From Cronobacter malonaticus LMG 23826 (lineage in GTDB: Bacteria; Pseudomonadota; Gammaproteobacteria; Enterobacterales; Enterobacteriaceae), in NCBI RefSeq assembly GCF_001277215.2, contig NZ_CP013941.1:1-64000 (forward strand): 64,000 nucleotides of DNA, given 5' to 3'. Position numbers and translations under genes: made by a program. The notes beneath the pieces were generated by a model that saw only the letters and a list, made by a program, of their open reading frames with translations, was not told the origin of the DNA and searched no databases. How positions within the stretch are numbered: position 1 is the stretch's first letter; the number at the start of each line of letters is the position of its first letter. Of this stretch, positions 25,641-35,900 are shown in pieces.

Positions 25641-28600
25641 ATGGATACCCGTCAACCGCCCGTGCGTTTTTCCGCTCGTCTGCTGAGCTACCTCATTATC
25701 TCTCTGCTGGTCTGGCAGCCGGTGGCTCCGGCTTTTGCGGCGGCCATGACGCCCACAGGCGCCACGTCGATGGATAAAGCAGGCAACGGCGTACCGGTGG
25801 TGAACATCGCCAGGCCCAACGCGGCGGGGATCTCTCATAACCAGTTCAAAGATTATAACGTCGGCAAGGAGGGCGTGATCCTGAACAACGCCACCGGGCA
25901 GCTGAACAAGACCCAGCTAGGCGGGCTTATCCAGAACAACCCGAATCTGAAAGCGGGCCAGGAAGCGCGCGGCATTATTAACGAAGTGACGGGCGGTAGC
26001 CGTTCCCAACTCAACGGCTATACCGAAGTGGTGGGTAAAGCCGCGAACGTCATGGTGGCGAACCCGTATGGCATCACCTGTAACGGCTGCGGCTTTATCA
26101 ACACGCCGAACGTCACGCTGACCACCGGCAAGCCGGTACTCGACGCGGCGGGCAATCTTTCCGCGCTGGAGGTCACGCGGGGCACCATTACTGTGGAAGG
26201 CAAAGGGCTTGACGCCAGCCAGAGCGACGCGCTGTCGATTATCTCCCGCGCCACCGAAGTGAACGCGGCGATCCACGCGCGCGATCTGAACGTGACGGCG
26301 GGCGCGAACCGCGTTAACGCAGACGGCAGTCGTACCGCGATGGCGGGTGAAGGCAGCGCCCCTGTGGTGGCGGTCGATACCGGCGCGCTTGGCGGCATGT
26401 ACGCCAACCGCATTCGTCTGGTGTCCGGCGATAAGGGGGTGGGCGTTAACCTTGGCAACCTCAATGCGCGCCAGGGCGATATCACGCTTGATGCCAGCGG
26501 CAAACTGACGGTCAAAAACAGCCTGGCGAGCGGCAACCTGACGGCGAAAGGCGACAACGTCACGCTCACGGGCGAGCATAAAACCGGCGGTACGCTGGCA
26601 GTCAGCAGCCGTGGCGGGGTGGCGCTGGATCACGCAGCGCTCGCAAGCGACGGCGCAATGACGCTTGCCGCCGACGGCACGCTCTCCGCCAGCGCGAGTA
26701 CGCTCACCAGTGGCCAGAGCCAGGCGCTGAACGGCAAAACCGTCACGCTGGATAACACGAGTCGTCTTGATGCAAAACGCGACGTCACACTCACCGGCGG
26801 CGCGCTCGCAAGCCAGGCGCAAATCAGCGCCGGCGGCAACGCGCAGATAGCGGGCGACAGCCTCACCAACAGCGGGCAGATTGCCGCCACGGAACGTCTT
26901 GATACCCAAACCACCCGTCTGACTAACCGCGGCACGCTGCAGGGCAACGGCGTGTCGGTCGACAGCGACGCCGTGACCAACAGCGGAACGCTGCAGAGCG
27001 CGTCGGCACTGACGCTGAAAGGCAAAACGCTCGATCAGCAGGGCACCGTCAGTGCGCGCGGCGATGCTGTTCTTAACCTCACAGACAGCCTGCGCAACGG
27101 GGCAAACGGGAAAATCCTCACGGACGGCACGCTTGCGGCCAACACCGGCGCGCTTGAGCAGAACGGTACGCTTTCCGGCGCAAAACGCCTCGATGTGCAG
27201 GCGCAGCAGGTTACCTCCGGTAAGGGAGCGCTCACTACAAGCCAGGGCGATATTCGTCTTGATGCGGTAGGTAAAGCCGATCTCAACGGCCAGACGATCG
27301 CGGCGGGTAACCTGACGCTGACCGGTGACGCCGTCACCACGCAGCAGGACGCGCAGCTGCAAAGCGGTCGCGATCTCGCCATTACCGCTCATGACGCGAC
27401 GCTTGACGGCACGCACGCGGCAAAAGGCGCGCTGAACGTCACGGCCCAGCGCCTGCGCCACGGCGGCAAGTCGGACGCGGCCGCGACCACTTTTCTGGGC
27501 GATGAATCTGTTAACAACAGCGGCACGCTGACCGGCGACGCGCTGACGCTGCGCGGTAAACAGATCGCTAACCGCGGCCTTCTGAAAGGCAGTGGCGCGC
27601 TTAATCTCTCAGCCGATCGCCTCGATAACCTCACGGGCGGCACGCTGTACAGCCCAGAAAACCTGAATCTTGCCATCCCGACGCTCATTAACCAGGGGCA
27701 AATCACCACCGACGGCGACCTTTCGCTGCGCGGCGCGCAACTGACGAACGGCGGACTGTTACAGAGCCATCGCGCGCTCGATATGGCTTACGAGAGTTTC
27801 GATAACCTCTCCGGCGGGACGTTGTACAGCGCCCGCGATCTTCATCTTGCTGTTCCGACGCTCAGTAATCAGGGGCTGATCAGCACCGATGGCGACCTGT
27901 CATTGCGCGGCCAGTCGCTGGTCAACAGCGGCGAGATCAACGGGGTGAATCTCAGCGGCGATATGGCGTCGCTGAACAATACCGGCCTCCTGCTGGCAGA
28001 TGACGCGCTGACGCTGAATACCGACACGCTCAGCTCCGGCGGCACGCTGGCGGCAGAGCAGGTGACGATCGCCGCAGATCAACTGCAAAACCAGGGGCTG
28101 GTGCAGGGCAACCGCGCGCTGAACGTGACAGCGGATGACACCAACAACCAGGGCGCGCTGCGCACCGGCGGTACGCTGGCGCTGGACGGGGGCACGCTAA
28201 CCAACGGCGGCGAGCTCAGCGCCACGGCGCTGCTGCTGACGCTGGCAAAACATGGTGATAACCGCGGCAAACTGGTCGCGACCGACGCGCTGCGCCTCAC
28301 CACGCCAGCGTTTACCAATACCGGCACGCTGGCGTCCGCCACGCTCGATCTCAACAGCGACAACGTCACCAACAGCGGCACGTTGCAGGCGACCGGCGAT
28401 CTACACGCGCACGGTAAACAGTTCGATAACCAGCAGGGCGGGGTGGTGCTCGCGGGCGGCGCGCTTGCGCTGAACCAGGACACGCTCAGCAACGCCGGGC
28501 TGTTACAGGGCGACACGCTCGCGGTTGCCGCACAGGACTGGCGCAACGAGGGCAACGCGCTCGGGCAAAACGGCGTCACCGCACAGATTGACGACACCCT

Positions 28601-29903
28601 GACCAACCAGGGCAACGTATTAAGCCAGCAGGCGCTTGATATCCGTGCCGGTAATACTGATAACCGCGGTGCGCTGATGGCGAAAGTGCTGGCGCTGCAT
28701 GGCGACCTGCAAAACAGCGGGCTGTTGCAGGGCAGCGACGCCCTGAACTGGGATGGCGCCACGCTCACCAACGCCGCAGGCGGTAAAGTCACTGGCGGTA
28801 ACACGCTTGCGCTCAAGGGTTCGACGCTCGACAACCAGGGCCAGATGCAGGGCCGCGCGCTCAGCGTGACCGGCGATACCCTGCGTAACGGCGGTACGCT
28901 GCAGGCGACCGACAGCCTGAACGCGACGCTCAGCCAGACGCTTGAGAATAACGGCGCGCTGCTGAGCCAGAACCAGGCGGAAGTAAGCGCGGCGCAGCTG
29001 ACGAATAACGGCACGCTGGCGGCACGCGCGCTGACCGTTCAGGCACCGGACATCATCAACCGCGGGACGCTTGCGGGCAACGACAGCCTGAGCCTCACCA
29101 CACGCAACCTTTATAATGGCGCGCACGGGCAGCTTGCCACCGGCGGCGGCCTGACGCTGGACCTCTCTCGTCTCGAGAACCAGGGGCAGCTGTCGGTTAA
29201 CGACGGGCTGACGCTCCGGGGCAGCACGCTCATCAACAGCGGCGATATCAATGCCGCGGCGCTTGATGCCACGCTCAGTGGCGCGCTGGATAACACCGGG
29301 CGGCTGGTGGCTGACGGCCGCGCGCAGCTTAGCGCCGGTACAGTGACCAACAGCGGTACGCTCGCTGCGGATGACGTCACGCTGAATGCCGCAACCCTTC
29401 GCAACGGCGGGCTTATTCAGGGCGCGCACAGTGCCGGTGCCACGGCGCAGAAACTCACGAACGACGCCAGCGGCACCTGGCTTTCTGGCGGCGCGCTGAC
29501 ACTCAACGGCAACCAGCTGACCAACGCCGGACAAATGCAGGGCAACACGCTGGCGCTGACGGCTGGCAGCCTCGATAACCGCGGCGTGATGAACGGCATT
29601 CAGGGGCTTACGGGCACCGTTCAGGGCGCGCTCACCAATGACGGGCAGATGGTGAGCCGTGGCGACGCGACGCTTAACGCCGACAGCCTCACCGGCAGCG
29701 GGCGCATCGTGGCGGATACCCTGACGCTTCAGGCGAATCGGCTTACCAACAACGGCCTGTGGCAGGGCACGAAGGGGCTGACCGCCACCGGCGACACGCT
29801 CACCACGGCGCGAACGCCCGCACGCTCAGCGGTGGCGATCTTTCGCTCAATGCCGGAACGCTTAACACCGGCGGGACGCTGCAGGGCCAGCAGGTCAATG
29901 TAG
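25641..29903 (+). CDS. cdiA: CdiA/FhaB-type exoprotein, N-terminal part (frameshifted)
   Basis: The 5' portion of a giant two-partner-secretion exoprotein, 1420 codons to the frameshift-induced stop. It has an extended signal peptide (RFSARLLSYLIISLLVWQ, ending at AFAAAM) and a TPS haemagglutination-activity domain containing the diagnostic motifs NPNLKAG and NPYGITCNGCGFINTP. A long FHA-1 region follows, built of about 20-residue beta-helix repeats of the kind LTNSGQIAA, LDNQGQMQG and LRNGGTLQA. The natural ATG is at 25641, after AGAGGCTTCAGG. Correct coding leaves this frame at about 29807; the last 30 or so codons (from TARTPARSAV on) are out-of-frame nonsense. If repaired, the full protein is about 4075 residues, ending at 37867. 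Confidence 0.9.
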   Translation: MDTRQPPVRFSARLLSYLIISLLVWQPVAPAFAAAMTPTGATSMDKAGNGVPVVNIARPNAAGISHNQFKDYNVGKEGVILNNATGQLNKTQLGGLIQNNPNLKAGQEARGIINEVTGGSRSQLNGYTEVVGKAANVMVANPYGITCNGCGFINTPNVTLTTGKPVLDAAGNLSALEVTRGTITVEGKGLDASQSDALSIISRATEVNAAIHARDLNVTAGANRVNADGSRTAMAGEGSAPVVAVDTGALGGMYANRIRLVSGDKGVGVNLGNLNARQGDITLDASGKLTVKNSLASGNLTAKGDNVTLTGEHKTGGTLAVSSRGGVALDHAALASDGAMTLAADGTLSASASTLTSGQSQALNGKTVTLDNTSRLDAKRDVTLTGGALASQAQISAGGNAQIAGDSLTNSGQIAATERLDTQTTRLTNRGTLQGNGVSVDSDAVTNSGTLQSASALTLKGKTLDQQGTVSARGDAVLNLTDSLRNGANGKILTDGTLAANTGALEQNGTLSGAKRLDVQAQQVTSGKGALTTSQGDIRLDAVGKADLNGQTIAAGNLTLTGDAVTTQQDAQLQSGRDLAITAHDATLDGTHAAKGALNVTAQRLRHGGKSDAAATTFLGDESVNNSGTLTGDALTLRGKQIANRGLLKGSGALNLSADRLDNLTGGTLYSPENLNLAIPTLINQGQITTDGDLSLRGAQLTNGGLLQSHRALDMAYESFDNLSGGTLYSARDLHLAVPTLSNQGLISTDGDLSLRGQSLVNSGEINGVNLSGDMASLNNTGLLLADDALTLNTDTLSSGGTLAAEQVTIAADQLQNQGLVQGNRALNVTADDTNNQGALRTGGTLALDGGTLTNGGELSATALLLTLAKHGDNRGKLVATDALRLTTPAFTNTGTLASATLDLNSDNVTNSGTLQATGDLHAHGKQFDNQQGGVVLAGGALALNQDTLSNAGLLQGDTLAVAAQDWRNEGNALGQNGVTAQIDDTLTNQGNVLSQQALDIRAGNTDNRGALMAKVLALHGDLQNSGLLQGSDALNWDGATLTNAAGGKVTGGNTLALKGSTLDNQGQMQGRALSVTGDTLRNGGTLQATDSLNATLSQTLENNGALLSQNQAEVSAAQLTNNGTLAARALTVQAPDIINRGTLAGNDSLSLTTRNLYNGAHGQLATGGGLTLDLSRLENQGQLSVNDGLTLRGSTLINSGDINAAALDATLSGALDNTGRLVADGRAQLSAGTVTNSGTLAADDVTLNAATLRNGGLIQGAHSAGATAQKLTNDASGTWLSGGALTLNGNQLTNAGQMQGNTLALTAGSLDNRGVMNGIQGLTGTVQGALTNDGQMVSRGDATLNADSLTGSGRIVADTLTLQANRLTNNGLWQGTKGLTATGDTLTTARTPARSAVAIFRSMPERLTPAGRCRASRSM

Positions 29904-32900
29904 ACGCCGACAACTGGACGCACGGCGGTACGTTAATCAGCCTCGGCAACCTGGGTGCGCAGTCGCAAGGTACGCTGACCAACAACGGTTCGCTGTTAAG
30001 CCAGGGCTCGGCGACTGTTACGGCAAATGAACTTGCCAACAACGGCTCACTGCTGAGCCAGGGCGCGCTGACGCTCGACGGCCAGCGGCTGACTAACCGC
30101 GGCGCGCTGCAGGGCGATACCCTGACGGCGTACCAGAACCATCTCAACAACCAGGGCACCGTGACCGGCGTGCAGGGGCTGACACTTACTGCCCGGCCAC
30201 AGCCGCGGATGGCCCGTATGCTGCTGGCAGCACCGCCGCGCGAGCTGATCAATGGCGCGAATGGCGCGCTGCTTACCGGCGGCACGCTGCGTATCGATTC
30301 CGGCGCGGTGACCAACGCCGGGCGCTGGCAGGGACAAAACATTCTGCTGAACGCGCAGCGCCTCGACCACAGCGGCGCTATCCAGAGCGCTGAAGGTCTG
30401 AACATCACGCTTTCCGGCGATCTTAACAGCCTGGCGGGCAGTAAAATCACGGCGCTCGGCACGGCAGCGCTGAACGCGCTCGCCATGACGAACCAGGGCG
30501 AATGGGCAGCGAAAAACCTGACGCTCACCGGCAACAGCCTGCGTAACGACGGCGCTATCACGGGCGTCAACGGCCTGACGGCGACGGTCAATAACGATCT
30601 CACCCAGACCAGTAACGGCAAACTGTTAACCAGCGGCGCGCTGACGATGGGCGCAGGCGCGGTAAATAACCAGGGCGCGGTGCAGGGCGGCACGCTGGAT
30701 GTCACCACCGGCGGCCTGATCAACAGCGGTCGGTTGCAGGGCGATAACGGCGTGACGCTCACCGCGCGCGGCTCGCTCACCAACAACGCCGGCGGACAGG
30801 TTATCAGCCGCCAGGGCCTCGGCGTCACCACGCCAGTGCTTGTGAACAACGGGCTGATGCAGGGCGGCGCTACTACGCGGGTGGAGGCGACCACGTCTGC
30901 GCGCAACGACGGTAAGCTGCTTTCCGGCGGCCAGCTGACGCTCACCACGCCGCAGTTCACCGGCGCGGGCTGGCTGCAGGCGACGAACCTTATTCTGAAC
31001 GCCGCGAATGCGACCAACAACGGCACCTGGCTTGCGGATCAGGGTACGCTCACCGGCACCACCTTCACCAACCAGGGCATCGCGCAGGGTGGGGCGCTGA
31101 CGGTCAACTACGGCACGCTTAACAACAACGGCACGCTGCTCGGTAATAACCAACTGACGATCAATGCAAATCAGGTGAACCAGCAGGCGGCGGGTAAACT
31201 CTTCTCCGGCGGCGATCTGTCGATTGGCAGCGCGGGGCTGGACGCGGCGGGCCAGCTGGTGGCGCTCGGCAATCTGACCCTTAAGCTCACTCACTCGTTT
31301 ACCAATAAAAACGCGCTGGCGGCGGGGAAAACGCTCACCGTCACCAGCAATGGCGCCATCGATAACCGCGGCGTGATGCAGGGCCAGGCGGTGAATGTCA
31401 GCGCGGGCGGCGCGCTCACCAACAACGGGCAAATCACGACCGACAGCGGCGCGAGCACGCTCAGCGGCAGCAGCGTGGCGCTGAACGGCGCAGGCACGTT
31501 ACAGGGCGGCGGCGATGTCGCTATTGCGAGCCGCGGCAACATTACCGTGGACGGCTTTACCGGCACCAGCGGCAGCCTGACGCTTACCGCGCCGGGCAGC
31601 ATCATCAATACCGCGCTGCTCTATGCGGCCAGTAACCTGGCGCTCTATGCCAACAGCATCACCAACCAGCGCGGCGATATTCTCGCGCGCAACAGCCTTT
31701 GGATGCAGAAAGACGCGACGGGTAATGCAAATGCGGAAGTGGTGAATACGTCCGGTAATATCGAGACGCAGAACGGCGATATTACGATTAAGACCGGACA
31801 TTTATTGAATCAAAGGGATGGGTTGAGTGTAAAAGAGTCAACGAATGCAGGCTCTTCTATTGGTGGCGTTGGGGATGCAATTTTATCACTTAATTATAAA
31901 ACACTGCCTGCTGATACATATGGCTATATAACCTTCGATACAGAAAAAGAAATAGGGATATGTGGAGGTTCTAACGGAGGTTGTTATACAAAGAAAATTA
32001 CTAATTATAATTATGTTCCTTTCTTCGAATACAGGACAAAAAAATTCTCCGTAAAAGAATCAATTATTGCCGTTGAAAGTAAAGGAGGGGCATCAAGAAT
32101 CCTGTCGGGAAGAGATGTTTACATATCCAGTAATATTCTTGAAAACCTTGCCAGTGATATTGTGGCTTCGAAAGATATAAAATTGGAAGGTGGTAAACTT
32201 AATAATAAGAGCTGGCAATCAGGGAAAACTACTGAATACCTTATTTATCAGCATGCTCTTGCAGGAAATACGGATGTCATTGTAAACAACATTCCGGAAA
32301 GCGGTCTTTCTGTTCAAAGCGATAATTTCACACAAGTTAATAAGGACATAACCTATAAGCTCACTGGCAAGACAACCGAAACTGAAAACGGCGAACTTTA
32401 CCGCGCCGTTATACAAGCCGGTGGTAACGTCACCGCGAATTTTGCCGATAATATCAGTAACACCAGTACCACCGCGAACGCAGGAAAAGTCAGCAACACC
32501 ATAAACACGCCGTCCCTGAATACTCTGAGCCATCAAAGTATCGGCGGTAGCGTGCAAAAACAGGGTCTGGCGGGTGGCGCGGCGGTCGCGGTCAATTCGC
32601 CGGAGTGGAAAGATCAGCTTCAGGGCGCGCTGCAACAGATCAACGGCGGCGGCGCGCTGGAGAACAGCGCAGGCGGCAGCGCGCTCGCTAACCTCTCTGC
32701 CACCAAAGCGGGTAAAGCCAGCCTCGGTAACGCTTCTGGCCTTGCCAGCGCAGGCGTAACGGCCACCAGCGTGGCGAATATCACCGGCGGCGCGCTCGCT
32801 AACACGCAAAGCAAACCTGTCGATACCAGCGCGTATCCGCTGCCTTCCGGCAACAACGGCTTTTTCGTGGTTTCCGATAACCCGAAAAGCCCGTACCTGA

Positions 32901-35900
32901 TCAACGTTAACCCGAAACTCGATGGCCTGGGCGAGCTCGATCCGGCGCTGTTCGGCGATCTCAACAAACTGCTGGGCGTCCAGCCTGGCACTGCGCCGCA
33001 TGAAACGCGCGCGAGCTTTACGGATGAAAAACAGTTCCTCGGCTCGTCCTATATGCTCGGGCGGCTCAACCTCAACCCGGAGTATGACTACCGTTTCCTC
33101 GGCGATGCCGCGTTCGACACGCGTTACGTCAGCAATACGCTGCTGAACCAGACCGGCAACCGCTATCTCAACGGCGTCGGCTCCGATCTCCAGCAGATGC
33201 AGTACCTGATGGACAGCGCCGCCGCGCAGCAAAAATCGCTCGGCCTGCAGTTTGGCGTGGCGCTGACGCGCGATCAAATCGCCTCGCTCGATAAAAGCAT
33301 TCTCTGGTGGGAGTCCGCCACGGTGAATGGCGAGACGGTGATGATCCCCAAACTCTACCTCTCGCCGAAAGACGTCACGGTTAACAACGGCAGCGTGATC
33401 GCCGGCAATAACGTCAGCCTGAAAGGCGGCGACATCACCAACAGCGGCAGCACGCTGCTGGCCAGACAGGATCTCAAACTCGACAGCCAGAACAGCATCA
33501 GCAACCTCAACGACGGCCTGATGAAAGCAGGCGGCGGTCTGAGCCTGAGCGCCATTGGCGATATCAATAACATCAGCTCAGCCATCAGCGGGAAAACCGT
33601 GGCGCTGGAGAGCACGGGCGGCAGCATCAACAACATCACGCTTGCCGAACAGACGAGCATCGACGCGCGCGGCAAGTACGGCAGCGTCATGCTGAAAGAC
33701 ACCACGCTCGGCAGCACGGCCACTATCAGCGCGCAGGACAGACTGGCCTTACAGGCCGGTAAAAACATCACGCTCACCGGCGCGAACCTGACCTCCGGCG
33801 GCGATCTGCTGATGAATGCCTGGGGCGACATCGCGTTAAATGCCAACCAGGTAAACGATGCTTACGGGCAGTCGGGCTTCCGGAATAACACCAATACCAG
33901 CCGCTCTTCGGTGACCTACCAGGGCAGCACCCTCAGCGCAGGCGGCAATCTCGGCATCAAAGCCGGTGACAACCTGAGCGTGGCGGCAGGCGATCTCAAG
34001 GCAGGCGGCAACGCGGCCCTCGCGGCAGGCGGCGATCTCAACCTCGACGCGCTGCAAACCAGTAAAAACAGCCAGAGCGGCAAGCGCGAAACGCACAGCA
34101 CCGGGCTTGATCGCACGACCGTCTCCGCGGGCGACAACCTGACGCTGAGCGCGGGCCGGGACATCAACGCGCACGCAGCGGCGCTGGCGGCTGAGAAAAA
34201 TATCGGCGTTCAGGCCGGACGCGATGTCAACCTGGAGGCACAAGCCACTACCTCGGGCGACAGCTACCGCTCGAAGAAGAAAACCACCATTAACGAGTCC
34301 GTGCGTCAGCAGGGCACGGAGCTGGCGAGCGGCAGTAACACGGTCATTGTCGCCGGGCGCGATATGAACGCCGACGCGGCGCAGGCCACGGCGAAGGGCG
34401 ACATCGGCGTGACGGCGGGGCGCGATATTAACCTCGCGACCGCCACCGAGAGCGATTACCACTACAAAGAGGAAACCAAAACCAAGAAAGGTTTCCTCAA
34501 GAAAACCACCACGCACACGGTCTCTGAACAGAGCACCACGCGCGAAGCGGGCACGCTGCTGAGCGGCGATAACGTCACGCTGAAGGCGGGCGAAGATTTG
34601 CTCGTCAAAGGCTCGGCGGTGGCTGGCGACGGTAACGTCGCGCTGAGCGCCGGTAAAAACGTGGAGATCGCGGCGGCGACCAACACCGATTCCAACTGGC
34701 AGCTCAAGGAGAAGAAAAAGAGCGGCCTGATGGGATCCGGCGGGATCGGCTTTACCATCGGCAGCAGTAAAACGCGCCATGAGCTGAAAGAAAAAGGCAC
34801 CACCCAGAGCCAGAGCGTCAGCACCGTCGGCTCAACCGGCGGCAACGTCAGCATCACCGCAGGCGAACAGGCGCGCGTCAGCGGCGCCGATCTGGTGGCC
34901 GGGAAAAACCTCACACTCACCGGCGACAGCGTCATTATCGAGCCGGGGCATGATAAACGTACCCGCACTGAGACGTTCGAGCAGAAATCCAGCGGCCTGA
35001 CCGTGGCGCTCTCGGGCGCGGTGGGCGATGCCGTTAATAGCGCCGTCACTACAGCAATGGCCGCCAAAGAGCAGAGCGACAGCCGTCTGGCCGGGCTGCA
35101 GGCGACGAAGGCCATCTTGTCTGGCGTACAGGCTAATCAGGCATCGCGTCTTGCTGCGGCATCCAATGACAAAAGTGGTGGCATCGCAGTCAGCGTATCG
35201 CTCACTAGTCAAAAATCCAGTTCAAAACAGCAGCAGGAAACGTCGATCGCGAACGGTTCAACCCTCAGCGCCACTGATAACCTCGCAGTCATCGCGAAGG
35301 GCAACGGGAAAAGTGCTAACAGCGGCGACATTCTGATTGGCGGCAGCAGGCTTAAAGCTGGCGGCGACGCGATGCTGAATGCCACGAATAATCTGCTTTT
35401 GATCGGTGCGGCAAATACAGAGAAAACCACCGGTACAAACAGCAGCAGCGGCGGCGGTATCGGCTTAAGTTTCGGGTTAAATCAGGGCAGCGCGGGCATC
35501 AGTATCTTTGCCAACGCCAATGCTTCAAAAGGCAAAGAGAAAGGCAACGGCACCACCTGGAGCGAGACGACGGTTGACAGCGGGGGTACGGCAACGCTCA
35601 CCAGCGGACGCGATACGACACTTAATGGCGCGCAGGTGAATGGCGAAAAAGTGGTTGCGGATGTGGGCCGTAATCTCACCATCGCCAGCCAGCAGGACAG
35701 CAACCGTTACAACAGCAAACAAACCAACGTGAATGCGGGCGGGAGCTTTACCTTCGGCTCTATGACGGGCTCCGGTTATCTCGGCGTAACCCAGGACAAA
35801 ATGCACAGCACCTTCGACAGTGTGGCGGAGCAAAGTGGCATTTTCGCTGGTAAGCAGGGTTTTGACGTTTCCGTTGGTAATCATACCCAGCTTACCGGCG

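Noticed and set aside
25917..29534. Long minus-strand open frames opposite cdiA (for example 25917-27461 and 28620-29534)
   Set aside because: They lie opposite a clearly coding, GC-rich, repetitive gene whose codon bias keeps the other strand free of stops. Their translations have no domain character.
29795..29815. Programmed ribosomal frameshift in cdiA
   Set aside because: There is no X-XXY-YYZ slippery heptamer and no obvious downstream pseudoknot. A one-base deletion in ACGGGCG explains the break more simply.
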